A stretch of DNA of 64,000 bases from Strongyloides papillosus (lineage: Eukaryota; Nematoda; Chromadorea; Rhabditida; Strongyloididae). A program made the translations under genes and the position numbers. This document shows positions 25,034 to 40,900 of this stretch, one piece after another. Below the pieces are notes generated by a model, which searched no databases, was not told the origin of the DNA, and saw nothing but the letters and a program-made list of their open reading frames with translations. Location: positions 1,240,001-1,304,000 of the forward strand of contig SRSI01000044.1 in assembly GCA_005656395.1 (NCBI GenBank), read 5' to 3'. Each line of letters starts with the position of its first letter. Positions within the stretch are counted from its first letter, which is position 1.

Positions 25034-28000
25034 ACATTAATTTGTAGGAGAATTGTCGAAATAATAGGAAATATATACTTAACTATATAATGTATAATTA
25101 AGTATATTTATCTACTTTTCTTTATTTGTCATTTGATTAATATAAAAAATTTGTCAAAACATTTAATACTGTAGTCATGTGTTAGAAATGCGATTTTAAA
25201 CACTACGAAATATATGGATTTGTGAAAATAACTATATTGTAGATTGAAAAAAAGTTTTTTTATTGGTAAAATATTTATATATATTTTAGTGTTTTAGTTT
25301 GAATTAAGTTGAAAAAAACTACAAAGTGTCAAAATGTATTATAGTTTCAATATCTAACCAACACGTTGTCACAATAATTTTTAGCATTAAAAATTGAAAA
25401 TTATACAATAAATCTTTGGTTTTGGTAATAAATTAATGTAGAATTTAAGTTATTTCACATTTATTAATAAAATTTCACTATATTTCATTATCAAGAAAGT
25501 ATTTTTATTTACCATCCCTCAAATGATTCTTGATATTGCTGAAAATATTTTAAAAGAGCAAAAAATTTTATTCTGTTCGTAGGGGACAAATTTTAAGTTT
25601 GCATAGCAATTGTTAATCTCAAATTTCTACAAACTCTTTTTTTAATTTAGGTAAAAATTTTCAAGACATTTAAAATTTGATTTATTTTTCAAATTTAATT
25701 GCAAGATATCTGGGTATTACTAATTATTTTTTACAAAATATTAAAAAACTATGATATATATTAAATATATACATACATTTTTTAGTTCTTTCACACACCA
25801 ATATGTTATTATACAAATATTTTATAAAAAAAAATCTACTTTCATCATATGATTTTTTCTAATTGTACAAATTTTTATTATCTTAAAATAATATTTTACC
25901 TATTTCCATTGTTTTTTCATTATGATCACAAGTTACTCTTAAAAATTGGAGACAGATTTTACTTATAGCTTTGACAAAATATAAATAATATTTGAAAATA
26001 TAGTTTGAAAACATTTTAATATTATTAATTTGATGTACTATTAGAAAATCTTATATTTTTCAATCAATGAAATTATGACTATTAATTTTTGTTCCTTGTT
26101 GAAGGTTGTCAGAAGAGAAATATTATATGTATCTAAAAATATATACATCTTGGGGGTCTTGTAGGAAAAGGATAAAATTTTTGTTGATAGTTAAGAAATA
26201 TGATAATTTTATCAATAAACAATAATGTTAGACATTACTAAATCAATATACCAATTTAATAATAAGTAATAATCTCAATTAATTTTATTTCGTTAGGTGT
26301 CACGTAAATTTTAGCAAATGTTAGCATTGTAGCAAATATTTAAAGATCACCATCTATTGCATGTATTACTAAGAAATATGTCTATCTATGAATATACTTC
26401 TAAAATGTTCCTTTTTTTCGATGTCTTTTTTTAAATGTATAAAAAATGATACATTCATTTAATTTTTGTTTAATTCTCAAAAAATTTTTGTTTATTTTAA
26501 AATTTGTTTTCTAAAATTTTAATTGAAATATGAACTATGAAAGTGGATATATTTTCTTTCACGTCTTCACCAATTAATTTTAAAAATTACAACATTTTCC
26601 TTATTTTGATTATCATAAAAGGTATCTTTTATGTCTAAATGATAATGATTTCTTTGTCTACCTATCTATATAGATCAACACTTCTAAAGTGTTTATCAAT
26701 ATTACTATTATATATTTTGAGAAAGAATAATTATTCAGAAATATTTGCCAGTATCGCGATTATTTTTAAATTTATTAAGTGTTCAAATTTCACCTATACA
26801 AATCATATAACATTTTTTATAAAATAAAGATATGTATATATTAAATTTCTAAGAAGGTTTTAAAATATTAAAATCATTTTATAAATTTTTACTTCAGAAA
26901 TTCTATCATAATTTGTTTATCCTATTATTGTTTTATTTATCAAAACAATCGGTATCAAAGTCCATACCTGAGATTTATTTAAATATAGTTTAGGAGTATA
27001 CATCAATTATATTTCATATATCTACTTTGTTTTGTTTCTCAACAAGAATTTATGCTTTTTTATTAGACATATTAAGCATATTAACAGAACAAAGATTGTG
27101 CAATCGCTACCATAATTAAAAAAGTCCTAATTATTCATTTAAACTTTTTATTATATTCTATTGCTCTTTTATATAGTAATGGCAGAATCTCTCTTTAAAA
27201 TATGTATACATCATAATTTTCTAGTATAAGATATTTGTTAAACTTTTAGAATCAATATAAGCTTTAACTGCTACTTCTACACTTTATTTTCCCTTTCTAT
27301 ATCCTTTATATTTTTGTTTACTTAAATATGCTTACAAAATCTATCTATAACTTCTTATATACAACATTTTTATGATGAAACGTGCCATTTATTAAAATTT
27401 TTTTAGCTAATACTCACAAAATCTAAAAATCTTATGATGAATAAGTATTACTTTTAGTTGGTAAAATGTTTTTTTAACTTCTAATCATTAATAAAATACA
27501 TGCTAATACTTTTGCACGTTTTCCTTTTCTCAAATAGTAAAAAAAGTTTAATTTATTATACGTTATAAACGTGTTTTTCCTTTTACTACTAAAGTGTAAT
27601 ATATTTATATAATTTCTCTATATTATGTTTTATTTCAACTGCCTTCGTTTATTGAAAAAGAGAAAAAAAACATATATTTAGTCTAGTTACAATCATAATA
27701 TTTTTCCATTTTTAAATTAACATTTAATTAGGAAAATTTTCCCTACGGTTTTTTAAAGTTTAACAAAATATTAACACTTTTATTTTACCCTTAAGTATAT
27801 TAAGATAAAAAACATGGTTCCAACCTATAACATTGATTATTTTCCTTTAACATCTCTATAAAACTTTACCTCTTTGTTATTTAATCTTATAACTTATTCA
27901 TAAGACTTTCTCATTTGTCCACGAAGGCAATTTATCTTGAAAAAAAAACTACTCTTTTTTGACTTACAAATCATTTTACATTTATACTTTGCATCGATTA

Positions 28001-28054
28001 TCATTTTCATATTAATATATTTATTTGTTTTAGTTTTAAAAAAGTTGTCATAAA
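25034..28054. other. Intergenic region, nothing recognised
   Basis: About 3 kb, almost entirely A/T with homopolymer runs. The single open frame near 26639 has no domain and no splice partners. No repeat with clear borders was found. Confidence 0.5.
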
Positions 28055-29238
28055 ATGACTACACTTGGTGGCGTCAAAAATCGCCGTATTTCTCTTGGTT
28101 CACCAAAAGATTTAAGAGAGGTTCATTTTTTTGAAGATGAGGAGGTTCCGGAGGTCCCACCAAAAGGTGCCAGAGTAAAAGTTTGTTATGCTGGTGTATG
28201 CCTTACTGAAAGAGAAATTACTAACACTAAACAAGCTCGTATTACAGCTGGAATTAAAGATACCTCACTTTTTCCTGGTTATGAAGTTTCTGGTGTCCTA
28301 GAATCATTTGGTGATGAAGTTAATCCAGAGGAAGCAGGATTTGCTGTTGGAGATAAAGTTATAGTTTGGCCAACTGAAGAGATGGCTGGTACCGGTTATG
28401 CTGATTATTTAACAGTTCCTGATCTCCAATATTTAGTTAAGATACCAGAAAGTTTAAGTATGCATGTCGCTTCAATTTTACCTGCTGGGGCTACTTGGGC
28501 TTTATCTGGTATTGTTCATGTAAGTAAATTATTGTAACTAATTTATAATATCATTCAAAACTTTTATAGGCCCGTCCCATTGTCGAAGGATTCCTCAATA
28601 GCAAAGGATATTGTAATATCCTAATAGTAGGTTGTGGAGGTCTTGGATTGTGGTTATTAAAACTCGCAAAATATTTTTTGAAAGTTAGTAAACCTGAACA
28701 AAAAATAAAATTAATTGTTGCTGATAGTAAGGAGGAAAGGTTATCATTAGCTGAAAAGAATGGTGCTGATTTTGTTGTCCATTGGGATGATTCTGAATTT
28801 GAAGAGTATCTTGTAATGAGAACTAAAGATATTGCAAGAAAAGGTGTTCAGGTTGTCTTCGATTTTGTTACTTCTCAAAGATCAGTAACGAGATCATTAA
28901 AATGTTTAGCAGAAGGTGGTTTCCTATTTGTAGGGGGTGTTTTTGGTATTGATGTAACAATACCAGTAAAATTAGTTGCTAAAAATCGCCTCGCTATGAT
29001 GGGAGTATCCCGTGGATCAATTGATCAGCTTAAAAAATTAGTAGAATTACTTGCAGATGGACGTATTGAAGCACCAGATTATAGAGTCTTCCCAATGACA
29101 GATGCTTCATCAGTTTTACGTCAATTATCAATGTCTGAGTTGGAGGGACGTGCTATTCTGGAGGTATGTCATCCAGATTCTGCTCTCAAAAACCAAATTA
29201 TGAATGATTCTGAGGCTGTTAATGTTCCTGCACAATAA
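28055..29238 (+). CDS. Medium-chain dehydrogenase/reductase without zinc ligands
   Basis: Two exons, 28055-28519 and 28570-29238 (377 residues). The order is a GroES-like N-terminal domain (about 35-140) and a Rossmann NAD(P) fold with GCGGLG at 176-181, then the usual C-terminal return. In zinc alcohol dehydrogenases the catalytic metal is held by Cys, His and Cys. Here Cys49 remains in AGVCLTE, but the position of the histidine in the usual GHE motif is Tyr76 (FPGYEVSG), and the structural-zinc lobe with its four cysteines is absent. It is therefore probably a zinc-independent oxidoreductase of the quinone-oxidoreductase type, cytosolic, with unknown substrate. There is no targeting peptide. 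Confidence 0.85.
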
Positions 29239-32200
29239 AATGCAAAAAAATAATTATGTATTTTGAAAGTCATTTATTAATTTGAAGTTAAAAAAAGTAT
29301 AAGCATAAAAGCAGCTTAGTTAAATTTATACATGTTTTTTTAAAAAATTAACTGAAAATTATTCGTAGCTTTTTTAAAATGTTTACATTGACTTTTATGT
29401 AATAGAAGATGTATGTATAATATTATTTAGTATATTTGTATTGCCTGATTATTGATATATAATATAATAGTAAGTTTCAACAATGAATAATAAATTTTTC
29501 GATGCGTGAGACTTTTTCTCTTGTAAAATACATTTATTTATAATTTAATCTTACTATAGTTATATACTATCATTAATTCATTCTCGTATACCATTTGAGT
29601 GTGTCCTGTTAATATTTAGATGAATGTGAAATCAAGTTTTTTTTAACAATAATAAAATTATATTAAAAGTTAACAAAATTTTTAAATACACAATTGTATA
29701 TAAAAGTAAAAATATGTCTCGTTTTATGTTCTGAGATAAATTTTTTTATGTAAAAGTTCATAACAGTAATAAAATAATGAAATTGACATTATTTTTGGGA
29801 AAAAATTAATTTTTATATGATAAAATATAGTTTTTATTTGTTGAGAAAGAGGCATTATAGACATTAACCTTGGTATAAAAGATTCTTATATTTATTATTT
29901 TAGATCAGATAACGGAAGTTTTGTAATTATTTACAAATAATGTTATATAGTTAGTATAACTTTGAATCTTGTTTTCATATTACTTCTTAATTTTTCTTTC
30001 CATTAATTTATATCTTATTTCAATAATATATTATCTTTCATGTAAATATAAATAAAACAGTAATTTTAATTATTTTTAAAATAAAAGTAATTGAATATAT
30101 GTAAAAGTTTTATTTTTACTTGCCTAATGAAACGTTCGTTTATTTTTAACGTTCTATTTATGTAACTATCCATGTGTTATAGTAGTAAATTTATTTATAA
30201 ATATATATTTACATATTTATTTATATTTATAGATCTTACACTTGCAATATAAGCAGCTTGTATTGTATATAATTCTTGATAACTTTTCTAGAGAAAGTAA
30301 TGCTTCAAATATAGTATAAAATTTGCATATGTTAGAGAATAGAAATGAAATTTTAATCACTCCTATTTCAATTGCTTAATTAGAGTTATCCCATTTATAT
30401 AGTGTTTGTGACAATAGATTGTATCTATATATAGATAAACAATTAAAGTGGATGATATTATGAATAATGCCTGATATTCTTATTTTCTAACTTTTTATGA
30501 GTCAACTTTACCAAAAAGTGTGTATTTATTTATAAATATTATATACAGAAGTATAATTATTGTTTTTAAAGTAACATTGTTTAACTAAACTTTTTTTTAT
30601 TTATAAAATTTTTTAAAGATTATTTATTATGTGTATTGTTAGAAAGAGATTATTAATAAATCTTGTTTATTCTATGATTATATATACTTTGACAGTTTTA
30701 ACAAATTTTTTTTCAATTGTACAATTGTTTAACTATTTTATTTTTTGACTTCTTATCTTTATCAATACATAAAACATCATTTCCCTCTAGCTAAAACAAA
30801 ATTTTGTACATATATTTTTTGTTAAAGAAAATTGTGTAAGTTATCTTCTAAAAATAAAATAAACAAATATTATTGTAAAAACATTAAACAATAGTAAAAC
30901 TATAATGTCTAAACACCTTGTTTGAGTTATTTTTTGTTGTTATTTTTATTATATAAATAGATAAAAATGAAATTTTCTCTTACTTTGACACAATCTTCTA
31001 TAAAAATGACGTAATATTTTTTCTTTTAAACATTTTTTGTTACCCACTATTTATAATTATAGTCTTCCTTTATCTATTTACACATTCGGCATTTTTATAT
31101 AACTTTTTCATACATTAGTTTATGTTAACATAATAGATCTAAAATATTCCAATAAATCATTATTTATTTCATAATCTATTGACAGATCAAGTATGACATT
31201 TTGCCGATTACATTCTTATCTTATTTTGTCTTAAAAATCTAGTTACGATAGTGTTAAAATAAATATAATTCTTTATACTATTATCATCATTATGATAATT
31301 TATAATTTTTATTCGAAATTTAATTATAAGTAACATTTTTTGCACTGATTTTTTTATTGTTGATTTTAAGAAATACACATAAATGTTGATAAAAAAAAAT
31401 AATTTGCATATTGATGAAATGCAAAAATTGTATATTATTATATTTATAATTATTCATACAACATTGCTATTGATATGCAAAATTACATGTCAACATTCTT
31501 ACGATTTGTTAAATGTTTATATTATTAATAACTTAGGTGAAAACATGGTTTCTATCAATTTAATGATTTGTTTGTATGTTATCTTGAATCATTTAACAAC
31601 ACTATACTAATATTATATTATATAAATTTACGTTGTCATTTAACTTTTCTCTTCCATTTTACAGAGAACATTAACTTCTTAGTTTTAACTGGTTTAAGGA
31701 ATACAAAATTATATTTGGTGTATAGGAAATGACAGGAAAATTTAAGTTAAAAGACTCATCATCACTGATTTATTGTGGTAAGGACAATGAGATGATAGTA
31801 AATCTGGATAACATATATGTCAATTCTCGAAAATTTTTAGTTTCGTTAAATTAAGGATTTTAACTATTATATAAAATTTTGGGCACTCTATTAGTTTTAG
31901 ATAATGCTAAATGTTTCTTTAAGCTACATGTATTAAATGTTCTCTTTTTCCTTCACACAGTAACTAGAAATGATAAATTTTGTTCATATTACCATTCTAA
32001 GTTTACACTCATCTTCTCATAAAGAAATGTTTTATAATAAATGATTTAAAGGAAAAAAATATTTATAGTTTTCGAGGAGTATTATAATGCTTTATCATTT
32101 GAACTTTCATCAGTTTTTTTTTTCGAAATAAATCATTTTTTTATGTTGCGATGATTTCTAATAATATAGATAATTAAAAGAAAATATAACTATTGTAAAA

Positions 32201-34998
32201 TCATCATATGTAAATAATTAATTTTTTTTCTTAGAATATTATATTTCATTGTAAGTACATATCTTTAAAATATTCTCAGAAATAATATCAATTATTTTGT
32301 TGTTTACAATTTTATTACAATCATAATATTATATTATCAAGCATTTATTTTTGAGTAAAAAAAATTGTTTCTTAGCATTTATTCCAATTTTTTATAATAC
32401 GCATTTATAAGTATCTTTTTTATATCTAACTTGATTACATCTATCCTTTTTTTATACATTAAATTTACATTATTTTGATTAATAGTCTCCTTCCATACTA
32501 TAATATTTTATTTTTCGAACATTATAAAAATCAGAGAAAAGAACAGAAAAATTCAATGTCTATCATTCCATTTTCATTTATTATTCTGAATGTGACGGAT
32601 AAAAAAAGAAGAATATATGTCTCATTTTTTATTTATCACTAAAACAATGACTCTTTAAAAAATTTGGTATACAATTTTATGTGACAAATGAAAAATTATA
32701 ATTTATTTTCTTTAAACATTCCTTTGTACAAGATTCTTTAATGTATCTAAAATTATATAATTCAACATTATATAATTCTTTTCACACACTTTTTTGTTTT
32801 ACCTTAAAAAATGTTTTTTTTAAATTAAGTAACTTTTCTAAATTTTTTCCTTAACTCTTTTTAAGTGCAATATCGTTTATTGTTATTTAGTCTACGTAAT
32901 TCATTTACTTCATAAATATTTTTATTTATTTTATTTTTAAAACTTTTTATTATAATTGTATAGACAAATGATAATACTTAGCTGATTAGATGTTGTTGGC
33001 ATAATCGAGTTTATTATATCAAAATATTTATATATGAATAAAAATGATTTTATTAATATTTTTTAGTTTCTCTCTACATAGCTTCTCTATCTTCTACATT
33101 ATATTCAAAAGTTTATATTTAATATTTGTGTGACTTTATAGCTTCTGTAAAAAATTTTTTTTATTCTAAAAAGTTATTAATGTTGTTTTTTATTTTCCCT
33201 ACTTTATCATTTTCAAAAGTGATAGATTAAAATTTTAATCCATATGAAATGTTAACTAAAGTATATAGTTAATATTTCTCTTTTTTAATAATCTCAAAAA
33301 GATTAATTATTATTCAAGATATGAACATTGTCCTTTTTCCTATTATTTTACAAGTTTATCTTAGGAATAATTTATGTTATCTTTTACTATATTTTGAAGT
33401 ATCATTTTTATTAATTCATTTTATTATTGAAAATAATTTTACTCGTCTCAAACGTCCAATAAACTTTCTTATCTTTCACATGTATTCTTTTCATATTATT
33501 TCAATATAATATTCTAAAAATTTTATTTTTCATCGTTTATATTTGTTTTTATTATTACTTTTATGGCTTGTTACACTATTTAATAAATATATCTTTAAAA
33601 AATCTTTTATCCTTTCCTTTTGTAGTAATTACTATTCTAACATCTTTTTATAATTTATTTGTCCAAAAAGACGTTTTTATGAATAATTTAAAGAGTCTCT
33701 TCTAATATTTTCTTACTCTTTATTATATCTATTATTTTATTATTAAATTTATGTATATACTATCAGTGTGGCCATAAACATTTACACTACTATAGATAAT
33801 GTTTCAAAAACCCTCTATTTATCATTGATATTACTACTAATATTTGAGATGCGCAGTATTATAAGGATTTATTAAAAGAAAAGAATGGCCGGTAAATTTA
33901 GACCATGACCAAGTTTAAAATTTTTAAGAATAAGATGACGGCACGATATTATAGAACACACATTAGCATAGTTTAAAGTTGAAGATGAATTCATTGAACA
34001 TATAAGATATATCTTAATGTCAAGTAAACATATACTTAGCATTATATGAGACTTATTCAAGAATGTTATAAATACAAAAGAATAGCAATAACATTAAAAT
34101 TATTTTCCATATATTCCCTATTCAACTAAAGCAGAAAATATATATTTTTATTATGTAATTATTATAATTATCTAGTATTTTTGTTATCAATAAGTGTTGA
34201 ACATAGTTTTTAATATACTTATCACATTTTTTTTTTCCATTTTTATATATATTAATAAATTTTGTTGATTACCACTAAACAACATAATTTATAAAAATTT
34301 GATTGACACACTTAAAGAAATTTAAACATAAATACAAGGTAAACTAATTTATCTAATTGATAACACTTAAACAACTATTTTTATTTCTGTTTCCACAAAA
34401 TATAACTTACTTTAAAACAATAGATAATATATCACAACATAAAGTATCATCAATTAATCATATATTAATCGATCTAAAAAATAAAAGATATCTGTCCACA
34501 TACATTATTTTATTTTAAATAAAACTTCATTTTTTATAAAATTTTCCCAAACCATTTACCTATTCTCTCTATTTATTTATTATCCTTCTTATATGTTGAA
34601 AGATATATGAATGAAAAAGGAAAAAAATTTACTTTAAATTATTATTTATAAAAAGAAAAATTACAATTATTGACCAATAGTATTATTTCTTTAAAAAAAT
34701 TTATATTTTAAATTTACATTTTTACTTATTTTAAAATTCTTTTCTCATGAAAATTTTTTTTATTCTATTGTATTGTAAAAGTTTAAAATGTATTTATAAT
34801 TCACTAGAAATGAAATTTCCTTTATGTCAAAAGATAATTATGAAATTTCTGATACACTAATTATACTTTTCATTTTTATATAATTTTATTTTCACTAACC
34901 AATTTTCGAAAGGTATTAAAAAATTTTTATATTACATGTAAAAGAGTATAATTATTAATGTATATAAAATTCATACTTTTTTAGAAGTTTTATAAAAT
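29239..34998. other. Long intergenic region, nothing recognised
   Basis: About 5.8 kb of A/T-rich DNA between two plus-strand genes. Open frames near 31383, 33321 and 33872 are short, low in complexity and unsupported. No terminal repeats or RNA genes were recognised. Confidence 0.5.
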
Positions 34999-37900
34999 AT
35001 GAGTACTGTTCTTCGAGCAGGTATAGCTTTCAATCCTGGAAACAAACGACTTACGAGAGAATATGAAATTTCTGATTGTTTACGTAGATGTCATTTAGAT
35101 GTAGGTGCTTTTTTTTTCTTTCTTTTTAGTTACTACCTTTCTTCTAAGGACATACAATAACTTTTCTTATCTTATATTAAACCATTTTAGATATTGGAAA
35201 AAAAGTACGGAGGGGCGGAAAAGGCACATAAAGCAGCAACAATCATACAACGATGTTATAGAAATTATAGATTGGCTAAATTTTATAAAGGAATTGTCCC
35301 TCAAAAAAGAAGTACTCGATCAAAGTCTTCAATTCCTACCTTACATCCAATGAAATCTGAATCATATATAAATAAAGTTTTACAAACAAATTTAACTTCA
35401 CGTCAAAATAGAAAACTGTCACCATGTTGGCAACAACCATCAGAGATAATTATGACAGATCCACATTTAACACGGTACGTTTTTACACTTCTTTTTTTAA
35501 TTTAATTTATATTTGATATCTATCTTTTATACTTTAACGATCACTTACCAAGATATTTTACAATAAATCTGTTACATTTGAAATTTTATCCTAGTATGAT
35601 ATTGTATTTAGGTGTAATAAAACATTCCTTAAACTTTTATACAAAGCTAGACAACATAAGATTTTTGTTTTCCGAACAACATTATCTTTATTTCTTGCTT
35701 TAAAAATATTTTTTTTTCTATTTAAATTGAAAATTTTCTTAATTTATAATATAATATTTTTTTGTAGAAATTTTAATTCGACAGTACCAGAGATATATAC
35801 TTACTCGGCTCCGATTCGCAAAGGTACAGGATTACAAATGGGAAATAATATATCATGTTGTGAAAGACTGTCATCAAATAATATTTACACACAAGGAATT
35901 CATATCTTAACACCTAAAGACGATATTTTATCATCAAAAACCACCGATATAGACAATTATATAAAAGATGATGATAAAGAGGATGATAATAGTGAAAGGA
36001 TATTTCAAACATATCAAACACTACAGTTTGATACTAATACTTCAACAAATAAAGATATACCATTAAATGATACATTAAATTTACCATCTGATATAATCAA
36101 TCAATTATCTGAAACAAATTATTTTAATAGTATTAATAATTATCAAACACCTTCTAACACAATGAATTTTTTTTCTAAAAGTTATGCTAATACATCATCT
36201 CCTAGATTGGCACCTCATAGAAGACAAATATATAATATATTTCAGAATAAACAACTGCAATATGGTGATAAAACTAATGAATATTGTAATAGTCCTGGTA
36301 CATCAATTGTTATATCAAAAAATTGTAATGACGATGATAATAGTACATATAAAAAAGTCAATTATGGTACAAGTAGTCCTAATGTTTGGGTACTAAGAAA
36401 TAATAGATATAATGAAAATTATCAAAAATCAATGGTTCGAGATACTAATGAAAGTGAGGTACATAAAATATCAGGTAAATCATGTAATCCAAATATATTA
36501 TATGATAAACAAGCACAATATCAAAAAAATATAAATATGTACATGCCATCAAATAACCTAACACCATCATCACCACATCTAAGTAACAAAGATTTTGGAA
36601 AGGATGATTATAGTAGTAATAGTAGTAAAAATGATTGTCGAGGGTAAGTTTTATTCAAAAAGATAACTTTAATCTTGTGATTACAATCATATAAAAATAC
36701 AAATCATTAGGTAATAATATCTAATGATATGTGACGTACCTTTTTTTTTACATGTCTTTTTAACAAATTACAATTATTATTTAAATTTAAGGGTTTTAAA
36801 AAAAAGCTAATCGTATACATAAAATTAATCATAAATTATATTCCCATAGTTTTATAGAAATTTTTATAAATATGATTAGTAACATGTATATAAATAGTAT
36901 CAATTGATAAATAAAATATTTTTTTATAATATAATATTTATACGTATTATGTAACAACAATTTTTGGTTAAAAGATTTTATCAATTAAATTAAATAGAAA
37001 TGTGTTAAATATCTATTTTATACATTATCATATATAAACATTAATAATGAAATCAAATTTAGATATTTATAGTTAATCATATGGGACAACAAATTCCATC
37101 CTTTTATTTTTTACTTTTCAAACTTTTTCCTTGTGATAATATTATCAATACAATTGGTTTTTAGTGACTCATTTTTTTAATATATTGTTCATATAACATT
37201 CATTTATCTATTTATTTTTCTGGAGTACATATTATCATCAAATATTGTTTATAGTTGTAGATAGTTTGAAAATGAAAAGTTATGTATAATAAAATATGAT
37301 ATGTCAATTTTTTATTATAAACTTTTAGAAGTGTCAAATTTTGATAGATATAAAAAAATGTATTTGAAGAGTGAGACTAGCTTTATAAAATTGTCATTTT
37401 CATGACACTAGGTAAAAGTATTTATATTTTTTCCTTTTCTAATCAACTTTTTTTAGTTATATATTTCTGATTTTATTTAAGTGTGATTTATTTAAGTCTC
37501 TCTGTATGACTAATAGGTTATTTAATTAGACTGATAAATTTTGGAAACGGTGAGATTTATTTAATTTAATTGAATTATAAAAAGTATATAAAAATAAGTT
37601 TTCTAGTATTTTATATTTAATTTACCAATTATTTATATATTTTGGAAAAATATATTACTACTTGTCAATTGTCAAGATTTATTGTTTCTATTTGATTTGT
37701 TAAATCTCCATTTTTCTTTTTATAAAATAATAGTTGACATTATAATAATATATAAAATAATAGGGAAAAATTGTTAATTACTTTTGAACAATAAATGTAT
37801 TAAAATTAATAGTTTGTCCTCTTGCTTTTCTATTAATATATTCTTATCAATAGACATTTATTATTAAATTCATCAACCCCACCAGAGAGAGAGTATTAAA

Positions 37901-40900
37901 GGATAGAAAGAGTGAATTAATTTTTTTTCTTGTCATCCTTCTTTCTAAATTAATAAAATACATAAGGTAGTTAATTCAATTTTGACGAAAACTTCTTTTA
38001 AGATACTTTATTTTTAACTAAATATATTTTTTATTTATAGTACCTTTTTTGAAATAAGCAAATTTGTACAAATTATTAAATTTTCTAAATATTCCCACAA
38101 CACATTTATATTTCTTTATTTATCATTCAAAGAAATTATAGTAATTTATAAATAGATAAGACTACTTCTAGAACAGAATATTTTGTTTATCATTTTTTTA
38201 CTATATAAAAAAGAAAAGACATTAATTAGGATTGATCAAAGAATAAAAATTTTTAAACTTGACTTTTCTTTATAAAAATAACTAGAAGTGAAAAATTTTA
38301 TTGAATAAATAAAATATTTGCATGAACTTTTCACACGGTTAATTATCGCCTGTAAATTATTTATAAAATTTCCTTCTATAAAAGGACATGTTTATTAGAA
38401 ATTGTATTTGATTGTTGCTTACCATCTCCAAAAAAATATTTTTACCACAATTTTTATACTTTTTAATAAAATAGGAAATCATCTTATTTCTATACAATCT
38501 TACATATGTCTTCTTCTATATAAATTTGAAGATAAATAATTTATTTAAACTTTAATAACATATTTTATGTATTTTTTTATTCTTTATCTATTTTGGTGAA
38601 ATATATTGTTTATAGTTTTTATTTATATCTTAAAAATTGATAAATATTATTTTTTATCAAATTTCTTATATTTTTTATCCATTTCATCACTTATCAGAGT
38701 GGACTACAACACATTTTTCTGTAATTTGTCATACTAATATTTTAAAACTACTTTTGATTTATCACTCTATGTATGGTACTTTATGTATTTCACATTCAAA
38801 AAGAAACCATACAATGGTACTTTTCTTTACAACCGAAATAACGTCTTTATTTTCTATGGCTCATTGGTTTAAGATTCTCTTTAAATTATTTACTTAAGTA
38901 TTCTTGCTTTTCATCAAAGCCTATTCCATCTCATAATAATTTATATTTTCATAAATTAAAATATTTCACCACTTTTTTACTCCTCACAAATCACTATCAA
39001 TTACACATCCTATAATAAATATTAATTTTTTAACCTTAATTCATCATTTTTATATATTATTAATAATTATAATAAGATATATATTTAACTATACATGACA
39101 TTTTTTATATTTTCCTCAGAAAATTTAATTTATATTTTTCTACTATCCATTTTGTAAATGTAACCTTCCACATATATCATAACATAAAACAACATATACT
39201 TTAAAAAGTCAAAACAACGCATTAAGGTTAAAGAGGTTAATCAACCCTTTTCTCTTAGTTGATAATAGTTTTCCCTAATAACATATAAACTTTTCTTTTA
39301 TATTTTTTACTTTAAGCTTTTTCCTGTTTCCATTCAAACATACTATTATATATTTTTTTATTTTTTATGTTACTTCTCCAATGATTATATATATTTGTTG
39401 TAAATTATTTCTCCTCTTACAATAGTTAGAAAAATTTTAATTTAACATCTTAAAAATGGTACAATAAATGAGGTTTTATCTTTTTATTAATATTTATTAT
39501 TTGGGAAATATATTTATTGGTTGTGGCTTAAATATATTTAAATTATATTTATAAAATTTTAATTAAAATTTTTTATATTTTTAGATTTAGTAAATCAACT
39601 ACAATGATCTCAACACATAAATCAAGATATCAAGGCCCTGAAAATGGTGAATGTGTACTAAGGGTAGGAGAGATGTATGAAAAAAGTGTAGATATTAAAA
39701 GAAAACGTTTGTATAGAATATGTTTAAATTTTTTCAATAAAAAACCTGATCGCGGTATAGCATTATTAGCAAAGAATGGTTTTATACAAGGAAGTCCAGA
39801 AGAAGTTGCACATTTCTTTTTAACAAGACGTGGTTTAAGTAGAAGAAAGATAGGAGAATTTTTAGGTACACATAATTCTCAATATCATACAGATGTATTA
39901 AAGTAAGTATATAAAATTACCAATATTTTTAAGTACCCCCTTTATTATTATAGTCGTTATGTGGAATATATGGATTTTAAAGATTTACCATTAGATTTAG
40001 CTATTAGGGATTTTATGAAGTACTTCACTCTTCCTGGGGAGGCACAACAAATTGATAGAATTGTTACAGCATTCTCTCACCACTACTCTAAAACAACATA
40101 TAATGAAATATTCAGTACAGTTAATGAAGATGTTATACATATTCTGGCATTTGCAATTATCATCCTAAATACAGATCTTCATTCACCACATTTAAAGAAA
40201 GAAAAAAGAATGTCATGTAGCGATTTTGTTAAAAATACACGTCAAGCAGATCAATTAGGTAAACTTCCTGTTGAATGTTACGAAGAAATATATCAACGTA
40301 TAAAGAATAATGAAATATTACCAGCAAGAGATCATGTTACACAAGTTGCTAATTTACAGTCACATCTTATTGGTAAAAATAAACCAAATTTGGTGGAACA
40401 ACATAGACGATTGATATGTTATTGCCGTATGAATCAATATAAAGGTGGAAATAAAAAACAAAGTATAATGGCTCATTGTCGAGAATTATTTTTGTTTAAT
40501 GATTCTTTGATGATCGCAAAAATAAGTCGTAACAAGAATGGTGAAGATCATTATACAGTTCGTTTTTATGAACAATTAGAACATCTATCTGTAACAACAT
40601 ACGAGTCAAAATACGTAGATCATGGAATAAGGATATATGATAAAAAAGGAAATGAAATAATACTAATAGCAAGGACAATATCAGATCAACAACGATTTAT
40701 GATGGATTTAAAAGAATCGTTATTGGAGTGCATGGCTGCTGAAAATGTTAGACTCAGTATGCAAGTTGATTTACAAAAATTTAAGGATCAAAATATGTCA
40801 TTAGGAGCAGAATTGGTATACTACTATAGAATGAATAATGGAATTGAAAATCAAAGAGATTCTGGATTGTCTGATGTGGAACCAAGTGTCTCTAGTTTAT

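Noticed and set aside
38637..38897. 86-codon frame inside the long intron of the exchange factor gene
   Set aside because: No ATG at its start, low complexity, no domain; likely chance.
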